Shown piece after piece: positions 1 to 44,477 of a stretch of DNA of 64,000 nucleotides. Numbering within the stretch: position 1 is the first letter of the stretch; every line of letters starts with the position of its first letter. The notes beneath the pieces are model-generated. The model made no database searches and was not told the origin of the DNA. It worked only from the letters and a program-made list of their open reading frames with translations. The stretch covers positions 12,710,001 to 12,774,000 of the forward strand of contig CAVNZM010000005.1 in NCBI GenBank assembly GCA_963693365.1. The letters run 5' to 3'. A program made the position numbers and the translations under genes. Source of the DNA: Amoebidium appalachense (taxonomy: Eukaryota; Ichthyosporea).

Positions 1-419
1 TCACCCCTCGCTCCCTCCCCTCCCCCTCCCCCTCCCCCCTCTCTTTGCTTCTCTCGTTTCACCCCGCCTCCCATCCTCCTCCCCCATCCCCCCTCTCGTT
101 GCTTCTCTCTCTTATTTTTTCCTTCCTTTGTCCCTTTCTTGTCTCCGTCTGCCTTCCCCCCTCCCTCTTCCTCTCTTACTAGGTTTTTTTGGCCTGTTGA
201 CTGTCTTCCCTCCCCCCCCCCCCCCCCCCCCCACCCCCTCTCTCCTCTCCCCCTCCCTCCCCTCCCCCCCGCTTCCACACACACACACACGTGCGCGCGC
301 TCACCGGTGCCCTGATGGGTCTTCTGAATATATCAAACCCCCATGCATACTCTTTGTGTGCTTTTCAGAATCTGTATACAGTCGTCTGCCGTGTATGTGT
401 ACTTCGTACTCTGTAATGA

Positions 420-454
<35 letters not shown>

Positions 455-818
455 CTCCCCTACCCCCTCCCCCCGCCCACGGCACCGGGCGCTATACTTC
501 GCCGTAGACATAGTTTTGATTTCATCGGCTTCCCCTTGTTTTCGTCTGAACAATACATAAGAATGCAGCAGGAATCTTGTTTGTGCATTGCCACATAGTT
601 ATCTCTGCACAAAAACACCAACAGATCCCTCTCTTTTCCCCCCCCGCCCCCTCTCTCCGTTCTCTCAGCACTAGGCATACACGAAAGGTGCTTATGAAAC
701 CAAATTCACGTGGTGGGCGATGCATGCTTGTATGAAAACACACAAATGTGCACACGGACACACATACAAAAGCACACGCAGGCGAGCATACACACACACA
801 CACTTACACACACACGCA

Positions 819-879
<61 letters not shown>

Positions 880-1115
880 GCGCGCGCACACACAATATGG
901 CGATACATCTTGGCCTAAGTTTCCTGCTTGCACGCTGTCCACAAACCTGTGTGTCTCGCGTGCACGTGCAGGAAAGCGCACACCCACAATGCTCAAACAT
1001 ACACACCCCTGCATCCACGTCCCCCCCAACATGGGGGGAAATATTCACACCATAGAGACGTATGCACACAAGTACACGTGCGGGCACACAGGTGCGCGCG
1101 CACGTACGCGCGCGT

Positions 1116-1189
<74 letters not shown>

Positions 1190-1374
1190 GCACGCTTGCA
1201 TGCATACCACCCACATACCCACACACTGACAATCTCCTCCCACATATTTATTCACCACCCACGCAATCACACCAGCCCATTCTACAGGCAAAATGGCACA
1301 CCCACGTGTGCATGGGGTATCGATGGCTCTGCGGCTACAAATTTGGGTGTATGAACGGGTGAACGATGGAGGGG
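1..1374. repeat. Simple-sequence region: C/T-rich DNA, poly-C and (CA)n
   Basis: The first 1.4 kb is C/T-rich DNA with poly-C runs (about 213-232 and 421-452) followed by (CA)n tracts (about 822-874 and 1119-1185). Open frames here translate only to Pro, Thr-His or Cys-Val repeats, so I see no gene. It lies beyond the 3' end of the ceramide synthase gene. Confidence 0.85.
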
Positions 1375-2110
1375 ATCTACGAGTTTAAGGGTGTGTGGTT
1401 ACGAGGTTATGGGTGTGGGGTTTAAGGGTGTGTGGTTACGAGGTTATGGGTGTGGGGTTTAAGGGTGTGTGGTTACGAGGTTATGGGTGTGGGGTTTAAG
1501 GTGTGGGGTTACGAGGTTATGGGTGTGGGGTTTAAGGTGTGGGGTTACGAGGTTATTGGTGTGGGGTGGGGTTACGAGGTAAAGGGTGTGGGGTTTAAGG
1601 GTGTGGGGTTAGACGCATCTACGGGTTTAAGGGTGTGGGGTTTAAGGGTGTGGGGTTATGAGATTAAGGGTGTGGGGTTATGAGATTAAGGGTGTGGGGT
1701 TTAAGGGTGTGGGGTTATGAGATTAAGGGTGTGGGGTTTAAGGGTGTGGGGTTATGAGATTAAGGGTTTCTACGGGGTTAAGGGTGCGGGTCTAAGGGTG
1801 TGGGGGTTACGAGGTTAAGGTTGTGGGGTCTAAGGGTGGGGGGGGGGTTTACGAGGTTAAGGGTGTGGGGTTAAGAGTGTGGGGGGTTTTGAGGTTAAGG
1901 GCGTGGGGCCTAAGGTTGTGGAATTGTGGGGTTATGAGGTTTAGGGTGTGGGGCCTAAGGTTGCGGGGTTACGAGGTTAAGGTTGCGGGGTTCCGAGGTT
2001 AAGGTTGCGGGGTTACGAGGTTAAGGTTGCGGGGCTACGAGGTTAAGGTTGCGGGGCTACGAGGTTAAGGTTGCGGGGTTACGAGGTTAAGGGTGTGGGT
2101 GTGGTTAGGA
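1375..2110. repeat. T/G-rich degenerate minisatellite
   Basis: About 730 bp of degenerate tandem units of roughly 14-35 bp built from GGGTGTGGGGTT, TAAGG and TTACGAGG blocks. Early units carry 'ggttatgggtgtgggg'; later units shift to 'ggttaaggttgcgggg'. The G/T-rich strand resembles telomeric-type sequence, but the unit is not a clean telomere repeat. A short open frame through the array is a repeat artefact. Confidence 0.85.
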
Positions 2111-2242
2111 GCATCTACAAATTAAACGACTATGGGGGGGGGGGGGGGGGGGGAGGGGGGGGCGGGGCTGAGTGAGAGAGAGAGGGGGGGGGGGGGGGGG
2201 GAGGGAGGGTGTGTGTGTATATATGTGTGCATGTGTGCGCGC

Positions 2243-2319
2243 ACGCATAAAGAGAGCAGCATGGGAAAGACTGTCCTCCCCACGCATAAAGAGAGCAGCA
2301 TGGGAAAGACTGTCCTCCT
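2243..2319. repeat. 39-bp direct duplication
   Basis: The block beginning 'acgcataaagagagcagc' and ending 'gactgtcctcc' occurs twice in immediate succession (from about 2243 and 2282). It looks like a simple recent tandem duplication. It lies downstream of the ceramide synthase stop codon. Confidence 0.8.
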
Positions 2320-2527
2320 CTATGGCAATAATACCCACACACAGGTTATGTCCGTAATGGTGCGCACAGGCACACAACCATGCTGTTGGGAGAAGTCGAA
2401 GAGGAGAGACAGAGCCGTATACGTATATCAATACACATTTGTCGATTTGGCCACGTGCACACGATGTAGTGCGGTTCTGTAATAGGTCGCCGTGGCCCAT
2501 CCTTGTCATAGCGAATGTTCATGGCGT

Positions 2528-2564
<37 letters not shown>

Positions 2565-2927
2565 ACATTTAATTCATCACGTCTCAGGCTTTATGTTTAA
2601 TTTATGTACTAAGCACCCTATTCAGCAACGTATTCACTCGGAGTTAATGATATCGATTCTCACTTTGTACCTCCTCCACCATGCAGCCGCAACTGTACAC
2701 CAATTAACTAATGGGCAACCCCCCCCCCCCCCCCCCCCATCCATCCATTCATATCCTAAATATTTACTTCAACCCTTCAGTGCCCAATCATTCTACATGT
2801 CTGCAGCAGAGTTCACGTATCGAATAACGTTCTTCTCGATAAATATAGGGTGTTTTCGTTTGTTGTGTTGTGCGTCCTTCGTTCCAAATTCAAAAAAATA
2901 AAAGTTCTAAATGTGAATTCAGTCAAG

Positions 2928-12192
<9,265 letters not shown>

Positions 12193-13536
12193 GCTGACTT
12201 TATGATACTAGAATACTAGGACAAAAAATAAATTTGTCGTTAGACAACTAAACAATAAAGGTATTTTTTTAGTGTATGCTAAAGCTATTTATTCAAAAGC
12301 GTGCTTGCGTTTTTAGCGCATATCCCTAGTTGCGTGTGTATGGTTTATGTTACATAACTATATTACTAAGTATATTTGGTCAAAGAGGTAAAGGGCGGCT
12401 TGGCAAGCGCTGTCTGAGAAAAAACACAAGCATTTCCAAGAGAGCAGAAATATATACTGTGCAAAAATAAAAATGATTGGATACGGAATCATCAGGTAAA
12501 ACAATATGTGACAAATGTCCAATCAACCGGACGATGAGAGTTCACGTGTGCATCACCTGATGAAAGACAACCCGGACACCTGTTTCATGAGGACCAGGAT
12601 GCAAAAACCCTTATTATTAACACTCAAAAGTTTAGAGAGCATATGTTTATGATAAGTAAACATGCCATCATAGTTGAAAATTCTGGGTGTTGTGAATTTT
12701 TATGGAGTTTGTGACCAATAAAAACAATCCTGGGTAAGTTATGCATTCACCGTTTCATAAAAATGGAAAGCGGATTGTCCACTACAAGGCACCTTACATA
12801 TATTTAAGCTGTAATTTTAGCCTAAGTGTAGTTGAGTAAATTTATAATTGTTGTTTAGTTCTGACAACCATTCAACATGATCGAAGCCTGAGTAGCTTTA
12901 TTCACGGTCTGAGCACGTGCTTATCAGTTGCCGATTGCGTGATGGTTCTAAAAGCGTTTCCAGGGTTGGGCTGGGGTTGACCAGCCTAACCGTATGGCCC
13001 TTGGGCCAATCGTAACGGACTATTTCTTAATCGTAGTGGGGGGGTTCTTGTGGAGCGTTCAGCTACGTCAAAAACGCCCCTCCAGTCAAAAATTCCAAAA
13101 TGCGCATTTTTACAAATTAAGTATTGCAGGATTACAGGCCCTGAACACTGGTCGGGGTTCGATATTGCACAGCAAGAGAGCTGCAGATAGGTTCTTGAAC
13201 AGAAATATTGAAAAAATAGGCAAGATTAGATAGTCGAGGATATTTTACGCTAAACACCTGATACGAAAGCTGTTACGACGGCACCCCAACCTTATTCGTA
13301 TCGGGGTCTCTCGTTAATCGTAATTACGACGATTTTCGTTCGTAATCCCTACCCTGAGCGTTTCCACGATCTGATTAGCTGCGCGTCATGAATATTTTGC
13401 GCAAACACAAAACGAGCACTGATTGGCTAACATTGATGACGTAGATCGTTCGCACATGCACCGCAACTTCAACACGCGAGCGTTCCTTGTCTCCGGCACA
13501 CTCACGCGTACTCTTTTGCTATTCTCAGTTGCGAGC

Positions 13537-13571
<35 letters not shown>

Positions 13572-13630
13572 CTTCTCAGTTATACAATAGGAAAAGAGTA
13601 GTAGTAATTAAGTAGAATTGTGGGGTTAAA
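12193..13630. promoter_or_regulatory. Divergent intergenic region between ceramide synthase and the RING gene
   Basis: The two genes start 1.44 kb apart on opposite strands, so this must hold both promoters or one shared one. Unlike neighbouring DNA it is nearly free of microsatellites apart from a T run at 13540-13568. It carries an inverted CCAAT box (ATTGG, 13422-13426) and a CRE-like TGACGTA (13437-13443). An 79-codon open frame at 12994-13233 has no recognisable features. Promoter function is inferred from position. Confidence 0.55.
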
Positions 13631-22061
<8,431 letters not shown>

Positions 22062-22676
22062 CTCACGTGCTGTGAGCACGTGTATAGTATTATGTGCATG
22101 TCGTGTGTGCCCGTATTTTTTGTGACTGTGGCCTATAATTTAGGAGGTAGGATGGAGGGTGTATGAGATATGTTTGTGTGTGTGTGTGCTGTTTTGCCGT
22201 GGTCTGCGTGATGTGTGAATGTGTGTGTGTTTTTGTCAGATGATGGCAACATGACGTGCATACATTCACAAGGGTTGAGGACATATCTGGGCGCCGGGCT
22301 GTCGTGTATGTAAAGTGCCTTGGTGAGGTTGTTTCGAGTGTTAATATAGTGTTTGAATCTTGTGGTGTGTGTTGAAAATATCACACTGAAATATTAAGCT
22401 TTAAGTTTAAATAAGTTCTGAGCATGTTTGAAGGGCTTATTGATATCTTAGATACAGTATTCTCTATGCGGGGTGTAAGTAAATTATTAGTGGCTGGTCC
22501 ACTTGTAATATGGAAATCGGGGCTATGATGTAAGAGTTCGTAAATAAAAAAACAGTTAATAATGTCTACACTGTGGTCTCATTTCCAATTGACCTGCACT
22601 GGTCATGTGGGGGAAAATGGGGTTCCGAAAGATGGAGGGTTTTGGGGTGCCCGGCCGCGGGGGGAGGAGGAGGGGT

Positions 22677-22707
<31 letters not shown>

Positions 22708-23309
22708 GGGGGGGGGGGATTACTGTGTACATACATCATCTGAAGTCCTAAAAGGATCCTGGCTCAGCTGCGTGCGCAGTCAACGATTGAGATGGCTATA
22801 CCATGGTGCTGTGACCATGCTCGTCGGGAATTTTTCATGAAGCTGATATGATGTCGCTGTGTAAGTGTATATATATTTAGATATTGGTTTTAGCCAAGGG
22901 ATGGCATGTTTGGTCCGTTGCAACTGGGACATGTTGTACAAGGCTTTCCTCTCCCCCCCCCCCCCCCCCCCACCGCGCGCCCGGGGCTGCGAATTCTGGA
23001 AAGCCCCATCTGAAGACAAAATTCGATCTCAATCGTACATGGAGTCCGACTTTTGAACAAACCCTCAGAGGCCGATCCGATTCGATTCAAAAGCGATTAA
23101 TGAAACGTTTAAACCTTGCACCCAGTTTGCGCCCGCCTGCCTGAGCCACTGTTGGCATTTTCACGACCCCAGATGTAAGCTCACCTGCACTCAATAGGTA
23201 CTAGCGTAGCAGAGCTCCATGAACCTAACCCTCAGCACGCCACCGCCCTCCATCACTCTAGTGTTTATCCCACTAGTTCAGACACACCCACACAGACGGC
23301 ACAAGCAAC
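22062..23309. other. Intergenic region between the RING gene and MED1
   Basis: Holds the RING gene 3' flank, with an AATAAA at 22543-22548, and the upstream region of the MED1 homologue. One G run (22691-22718) and one C run (22954-22971) are present. No other gene is visible. Confidence 0.6.
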
Positions 23310-36336
<13,027 letters not shown>

Positions 36337-37938
36337 GTGGTGTTTGGCCTGTCGAGTGTGGAGAAGCAAATTGCACACAGGCACAGACATGGATGCTCGA
36401 AAGATGACATGTTTGAACATAGCGAGTAGCTACAGTAGTGGGGTGTTTCGAAGGACAATATTGATTAATGTGTGTACGTATGAATGTCTATGGATGAATG
36501 CAATTACGAATGACGTAAGGGGCACCCGGCTGCCGCCGCAATATGAGCAAGAACGTTCACATGTATATGTGCATACAACGAATCCACAATTAATGCACGC
36601 ATGCACATACATTGGGTGCGGGCATTGTCGCTTAAGACTTGTGCCCATTCACGCGCACACCCATATTTGCAGATAGTATTTTGCAAACATGTGACATCGT
36701 GTGTACTTTTGTACCTTGGTTGTGGGCCCCGCGGATGTACGTGTACAGTAAATCATGTACTTAAATTAAACCTGCAGCCGTGACCCTCGAACTCGAATGC
36801 GCACAACACGTACGTCTACGGGACACGTGTTCAAACAAAATTTTAACATGCAGGCTACATTTGGTACCCGTATATAGACCACTAAGCACGCCATAGTGTT
36901 GCACGTTGATTATTTATTTACTGCCGTGCAGGCCTAATATGTGGAAGTAAAGCATACACATTTTTCCATATATACATTATCCATTTACGTAAAAGCGCAC
37001 AGTCACATACTAGGAAATCCAGAATGGCACTTTGCCACATTTTGAAAGTTGCACGCATACATACCTGGCGTATGTATACACGCACTCAAACTAGACATAA
37101 GGACAGCAGACGCAAAAACCCCTTGTTCAGCCTTCATCTGGCTTCTCGTGAGTTCTCTGCTACATGCACATTTCTCCACGGGGCCTCGCCCCTCTCTTGC
37201 TTCGGGCTTACACACATGTATGATCATTCAAGCCAGCAACAACGTGTTACGGATACTATCGTCACTTTCACACACGGTGTCAAATCAGGGTCACCGTGAT
37301 ACACACAAAGCGCAGACACAAAGTTCTATGCGCTATGAAGTTTCCTTCAAATTTTAAAGAACCTAATAGTTTCCTTCAAACTCTCAAAAACCTAATACCA
37401 CTCAAAAACCTTTTACAGGGAACGAACCTGCATGCACGAGAAGTTAGTGCTTGTTGTGTGTGTAGGTAGACGTGTCACTGACGAGGAAGGAGGGGGCCGG
37501 GGGAAGAAGGGAGGGGGGGATTAGAATGTAGCATGTATCCCGGACTACGAAGTAAACATTCACGACGGGCAACACAAACACATGAATCTTCAGTATGTGG
37601 AGCCAAAGAGCTAGCTATAGAGCGCTCGCTGTGGTGCAATAATTGAAATTTATGATCAGATAGTCACCACGAATCTACAGCATGAAATGGAAGTGTGTGA
37701 CTGGGGGGGTTGAATGCAAAGTCGCAGTACAGATACACAATGCACAAAATGCAAACTGCGCACCACACAAAGTATGCGTAATGAGAACTCGGGAGGGGGC
37801 AGCACATGAGCCCTTGGTGTCAAGTTTCATAAGGACCATTTTATTGTGTTGCACGACCCTGCACATACCTGCAAACAGAAAGTACCGTGTTAGTCACCAC
37901 CCACACAGTGGGATGTATCTACGCCCAACAACTACACA

Positions 37939-38315
37939 GGTGCTCAGACATCCAAGGAAGGTCGTTCGCCAGCATCGGCCGAAGCCTATAGTGGAAACTG
38001 CGAATATGGTGTTTTATCATCAGAGCACCAACTATATCTACAAGCACAACCAGCGCCTTACAAACAAACCGATTACAAGTCTCCACAAATGGTATCTTGA
38101 CGAGTCGCAGAAGGCCACAACGGAAAGGGGTCGCTGAACTGAAGAAACCTTCTCAACATACCTGTTGGGTGTAATAGAAGAGTGTTAAAGAAGAAGATAT
38201 TGCAGAAAGACACTCAAAGATATGAAGGGTGCTCAGACATCCAAGGAAGGTCGTTCGCCAGCATCGGCCGAGGCCTATAGTGGAAACTGCGAATATGGTG
38301 TTTTATCATCAGAGC
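37939..38315. repeat. Direct repeat pair, about 88 bp, 289 bp apart
   Basis: The block starting 'gtgctcagacatccaaggaa' and ending 'gttttatcatcagagca' occurs at 37939-38026 and 38228-38315 with one visible difference (gccgaagcc versus gccgaggcc). Confidence 0.88.
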
Positions 38316-38590
38316 AACCCAATCAAGAGTACTAACGGGAAAATCATCCACCAGAGAAAGTAGATAGGAAAAAGGGGGAAGCGTACGAGCAGAAGCGGAA
38401 AACTGGCTGCAAGGGGGAGAATAAGGTGGAGGGACGGGAAGGGATCATGCTACTTGCCTATTCAGGAAGCCTCAACCCGATGCCGTCAGCAGAGATAGCC
38501 ACGTCGTTACCTGGGCAGAGAAAACCGGTGTAAGTGAAGGGGAAAAGGAAGAACTTTTTACATCAAGTACACGTGTGTTGGTCAGGAAAT

Positions 38591-38889
38591 TGGCTTGTAA
38601 AAACAAGTAGTATCATCATAGTCGTAAGACGGGGAAAGAACTGTCATCAACCCAACACTACAGAAATTTGCTACCATCACGCCTCACACACGCACTTACC
38701 ACGAGAATAGCGGTCCACAGGATCCAGTCCAGTCTCACCCAAGCTACACCATCTGCATAAAGAGATTCTGGTCAGAAACATGGTAACGAAAACCAGGTTG
38801 GGAGTGAGGAGGTAGTAGGAGCGGTCGGTTCTTTGGCTTGTAAAAACAAGTAGTATCATCATAGTCGTAAGACGGGGAAAGAACTGTCG
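38591..38889. repeat. Direct repeat pair, about 57 bp, 242 bp apart
   Basis: The block 'ttggcttgtaaaaacaagta' through 'ggggaaagaactgtc' occurs at 38591-38645 and 38833-38887, essentially identical. It contains the inverted pair CTTGT-aaaa-ACAAG. Confidence 0.88.
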
Positions 38890-40664
38890 TCGTTCCGCTC
38901 TACTCACCTACTGAACAAAGCTATCAAACAGGCCTCTGAACAGGCATGCAAAGAGGCAAAGCAGCAGGGATGTGTTCCATAACAGAGAGATACGACAAAT
39001 ATCGACTAAACTTAACACAGTAGTAGCAAATATGGTCAGGGCTGTCTGTTTCAATACTAAGGGCCGTCGCACAGAAAGCGCAAGCCCAACTCTCAGAAAC
39101 AAAACGACACGCTCACCAACGTCTCAAAACGAGCCGCCAGCAAGCCCCTCGCAATTTGCTCTGTCACAACTGTAACGCCGAACGGCCACTTAATCCAGCC
39201 GTTTTGCTGACTAGGTTGTGACTAGCTACAGACAAAAAGGAAAGAAACTAAAAAGCTGGCTAGAGCAGTGACATTACAAAAGTCATTAGAAACGGAGACG
39301 AGGATCGTCAAGTGGTGGGGAGAGGTTGCACACCTTAGTAAAGCCCGAAGTTGCGGTACTCACGCACTACCATCGTACACTGCAAGGAAAACAACAAGTC
39401 AACAAAAGGGAGAGAGAACGCAGTGACGTGTGTGCGCTCAGAAGGGTGTGTCTGAGTGTGTTTGGTCTCATAGACGAATCTCGAGGAGTTTAAGACATGA
39501 AAATAGACTCTTCATCCACAGCGCGCTACACTTTTAGGAAACACACCAACGAAAAAACACGGTATACACAGTTTACATGGGTACCCTTCCAGTAAACGCT
39601 CACACGTAAACATCGTTACAGGAACACGACCACCTAACACATGAGGGAATGGGTACATAATCCCACCATGAATCCCGAAAAAAGTGAAGAGAAAGGGCCA
39701 AAATGCGGCTTTTTATACTTGTCGGGACACCGCCTAACATGTGCGAATGGCGCGAATATTCGCGAACGGTTTTGGCGCGAAAAAGATGGCCCGGGTACCA
39801 TATCAGGAGCGGGCAATTTTTGAATTCTCCCTCCCCGGCCCCGCCGGGGAAAATTTGAGGTTTTTGGACCTCAAAGAAGTCAAATCCTGCAAAATCCACT
39901 ACCGGGAGGCCAAAAAGGGTGATTTTACAAAAAAGGAGGGACATACATGAAAAAGAGAAAATGGGCGAGTTCAGTGGGCTGCCGATAAGTATATTTCGTG
40001 CTGGGCCGGTATACATGCTGCCGTGGTTGTTGCTGTAGACGGCAGTATGGCATCGCATGTGTCACGTGACCTGCACGTGAATGCGACCATGTGCAGGCAC
40101 TGAGTCTAGGGGGATTTGTATGTGTGTTTTGGAGCACCGACAAGGCAGAGCCAGGGTGAGGGATGTGTAAACATGGAGTTTAGGGAGATCGTGCTGCTAT
40201 TGTAACATGTGCACAAAACAGCCACGTGCACCGGCACACTCCGGTGTACAGAACAATAATATGCACATGCGTCACTGTAATATCATGTATGCGCATGCCG
40301 CACAAGGTTTAGGAGACCACCACAGTATATACTATTTTCTTTTGGTTGATATCCATGTAGGAATGGTGTGTTGCAGTTGTCATGATCAGCCTGAGGCAGG
40401 CACGTGCACTCACTGAATCACTAGAACTCATGAATAAAAAATACATTCGCTAAAAACGGCAAGGTAAATTTGGGGCCAAGCTATTATTTCCCCCTTTTAA
40501 ACGTTTTTTTAGCTCCAAGAACTTCGACGCCAAAATTTCTATATTTGGCCATCGTATATGATAATGAACACGTGTACTTAAATTAAAGTAGTTATATAAA
40601 TATGAGCGGCCCGTTACAAATACAGTGACGAAAAACAGTGACCCACGAGCAGTTTTTCTTTCTA

Positions 40665-40722
<58 letters not shown>

Positions 40723-42069
40723 ACACACACACACCAGACACACACACCACCACCACGGTGACCACCACCACCACCACCACCACCACTCACCCCTTAAAAA
40801 AACCACACACATACGTGCACGTGTACACACACACACAGAACACCACCACCACCTCCACTGGACCCCATTTCCTCGTTGTTTTCTTAAGCCTTCAGACCAG
40901 TCCTGCACACTGGAGTTAAACAATTGAATTCACCTAGGCTGACATGCATCCACCCCCGCCTTCCACTTCCCCTCCCCCCCCCACCCCCACCCCCCCACCC
41001 CCCCACCCCCACCCCCTCCCCCTCGATGAAGAAGGGCCCCCGTAAGCCTTGGGGGGGGGGGGGGGGGAGGGGGGGGGGAGGGGGAAGGGGGGGGGGGAGC
41101 TCTTGAGCCTCCGGGTAGGGAAGTGGGGTCCGGGGATCCGGAGAGGAGGGGGGGGGGGGGGGGGGGGGGGGGAAGGGGGCATATAATATTGGGCCTAGAT
41201 ATCATAGTATGGGGCCCCGGGGGAGGGAGAGGTGGGGGGGGGAGGGGGGAGGATCCACGGGAAAGACCTTTAGGTGCATGTTCTTATTTATACCCCCTTC
41301 GAATCATCCCCCCTCTCCCCCCCCTCCCCCCCCCCTGAGTGCAGGCCGTGACGTAGCTACGATAACCCTGCAGAAGGCAACAAAAATGTATTAATTACTA
41401 GCACTATACATGTGTTCATAGTGCAGCTTGCACCACGTATGATCTCAGCAACTTTAAAGTAGTCACAAAGTTTAGTTATTTTCATTATTTTCATTGCTCT
41501 GAACTCTATTACTCTGAAATGATCACCGTGCATGTGCCGCAAGATAACAACCCTATATGTGTGCAGCTGCTGCCTGCAGGTTAGACTCGCTGAAAAGACA
41601 ATTGTCAGTGTGCATCCGACGCTTGCAGCTGCAGCTAGCCTCTGCAACATTAATACTTGCCAAGTGAATGCTCTTACACTTGATCATCATTCACTCAAAA
41701 AACCGAGGACCGACAGATTAAATATTAATGTCGATCCGAATGATCAGCAAGTGTCTATGCGTACTACTATATATACACACACGTAAAATGCGAAGCTATC
41801 AGTTACAAGGCACACCTGCTGCACTGGCACACATACACATACACACCGGCAGATCGATGCTGTCAAAATTTACTTTCATGTACTTCGTAGGTCCGACACA
41901 GGTGCACATGAACACGTACATATGTACAAGCCGCGCACACACCACACCACACATACACACACACACACACACACTCACACACACACACGCACACACGCAC
42001 ACACGCACACACACACACACGCACGCACGCACGCACACACACACACACACGCACGCACGCACGCGCGCG

Positions 42070-42151
<82 letters not shown>

Positions 42152-42477
42152 GACACACACACACACACACACATCACTGGGTGCGCTCGCTGGGGATTAG
42201 TTTTTTGGCACGCTGTTGACTTTATCGTGTGTTTATTATTTGCTATTTATTGGCCAGCGGCCAACATTTAAAAATATACTATATACCTAAAAATAGATAC
42301 TGACTACGGCCAGCAGACATTATACACCTTCCAGGACACATTAACACCAATAGTCTAACACACCATACTCTCGATCACAAAGAATTCCTAACAAACAGAG
42401 AAAAGTGCAAAGGCTCTGTACTATTACTCAGATTCTAAATTTTAATTCTTTACAGTAAACTTCGGAATGAAAGCTAG

Positions 42478-42478
<1 letters not shown>

Positions 42479-42542
<64 letters not shown>
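42479..42542. repeat. Poly-C run, 64 bases
   Basis: Pure C run about 80 bp beyond the stop codon of the transposase-like gene, hence poly-G in its 3' flank on the sense strand. Confidence 0.97.
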
Positions 42543-42545
<3 letters not shown>

Positions 42546-42624
42546 CATGACTGTACGAAGAACAGGTATAACTTGAAGCACTACAACACATATGAGATCC
42601 GTTACATTGGTGTACATTCCAATA

Positions 42625-44273
42625 TTAGACACTAGTTTGGCTACTCTGACTACTCTGAGATCCTGATTGGCTGCCTGCAGACTTGCGGCCACGATTACTT
42701 TGCTTTCGATCGTGCCATTGCAGCTGCGTCTCTCCAGCAGGTGGCAACGCCAGGCCCAGCACAGCAGATGCACGAGAAGGGGGTGGGAACTGCCCACCAG
42801 CCGAGGGCTGGCCCACATGGCCCAAGTAAGGATGGGGACCGTGCTGCGGCAGTAGCCCAGGCATGGGGAAGGCAGGGCCGGGCTGAGGCGGCATGATGCC
42901 CCACGGTGGGGGCCAGCCATGTGGGTGGTGCGGGCCTGGATGGGGTGCAGGGGGCATGTGCGGCACATGGCCCTGCTGCATGTCAAGCGCGGGTGCTGGT
43001 GGCATGGCATCCTGATTGGCTGCAACCCAACGTGGGCAGCTCTTGGCCCGATTGGAGCCGGGGCAGCCCTTGCCCTGGCGGCCACACGTCTTGCAGGTCT
43101 TGGGGGCTCTCTGGGGTGGCTGCATAGGAGGGGGCACCGGCAAATCCATCTGCAGGGGCCCCTCAGGGCCAATGTTGCGATGCTTTTTGCCCACTAGCAT
43201 GGGCAAGGGCCGCTCACGCTGCGCCCCTGCATCGACACCGTCTGGAACAGGGAGGGGTGGCAAGGGGGCAGGCCGTATGGTTGCTGGCACAGCGTCTGCC
43301 CTCTCCTCGCGCATACGCTTGCGGTGATCTGCCAGGCCCTCGTGTGTGGAGCGCTGTGCATGTGCCGTCTGCCAGGTCTTCCACTTGTCGAAATGCTTCT
43401 TGATGTAGGCCGCATCCTTCATGTAGATTCCCCCAGCCACAGAGGCAGCCTTGTTGAAGTCTTGGGCCAAAGCCTCGAACAGCTGGCCGTTGGGCTTTGC
43501 ATGTGCCTTGTAGGTGCCCAGGAGCAGCGTGCTGAATAGCTTGCGCTCCTGAGGGGTAAGCACCGGAAGGAAGGGGATGGCCACATGTTGCTTCTGCGCC
43601 AGGAACTTGTAGTCGCCCCTCAGTGCAGGGTCCGGCTGTGGTGCACCACGCGCCACCTGGTTGCCCCCCCCCATGGCAGCACCGTCACCCTCCTCGACCT
43701 CACAGTCCTCTGGCCCGCCCATCACGCCATTGGCTGCAGGCTCGATGTTATCAGACGGAGGTGGGGGTGCGGGCACCGCAACTGGCTCCTGCGCCGGGGC
43801 ATTGGCCACACAGGAGAGCGGGGCAAAGTTGAAGTACTCCTCCGGTAGCTTGTAGCAGCCTACGGGTACCCACTGGGGGTCGAGGTGATGGCCGTACAGC
43901 ATCAGCGCCAGTGCCTCCATGTCGTCAACAATCCAGGGGCTGTAGTGGGGGGGCCCCGATGCCTGGCCCAGGCGGTTGCGGTAGTGTGCACGCAGGTTGT
44001 GGCGGTGGCGCCTATTGGACATGGTGGCGTCCAGCAGGCGCAGCGACATGCGTGTGGCCCCAAAGTGGGTGGCCAGGGGGTTGTGCACTGCCCCCTCCAC
44101 CTCGTTGGTGCCCCGGATGCAGCGGTAGCGCATGAGCCCATCTGCGTCGGCAGTGGTCTCGTAGTAGAGGGGCAGGCCGGGGGGGTCCGACAGACAGCCA
44201 TTTTGGGCGTGTTCGAGCAGCGACTGTGGGGGCACAAGCAAACATCAGAGAGATGGGTGGGTGGTGGTGGTGG

Positions 44274-44320
<47 letters not shown>

Positions 44321-44405
44321 GGGGGGGGGGGGATGGGGTTGCTAAGGAAAAAAACGAGCAGGGAAAGGCAAAAAACAACTGGCTAGGCAGCAAGGGCCGT
44401 GCGGG

Positions 44406-44477
<72 letters not shown>

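Larger units (their letters stand above)
36337..42230. other. Intergenic region without recognisable genes
   Basis: About 5.9 kb between the MED1 stop and the 3' side of the transposase-like gene. The first part is low in microsatellites; from 40665 onward it has poly-C, (CA)n and G-rich blocks. Open frames up to about 150 codons (for example 37682-38137 plus, 39600-40058 minus) show no domain or splice support. Two pairs of direct repeats (37939/38228 and 38591/38833) and a GTCACGTGAC palindrome (40061-40070) are present. Confidence 0.6.

Noticed and set aside
1432-1683. 83-codon Gly/Val/Trp repeat frame
   Set aside because: Follows the T/G minisatellite unit; not gene-like.
37682-38137. 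151-codon plus-strand frame
   Set aside because: Spans one copy of a direct repeat, has no recognisable domain, and no start or splice context supports it.
39600-40058. 152-codon minus-strand frame
   Set aside because: No recognisable domain and no support from neighbours; length is compatible with chance in this composition.
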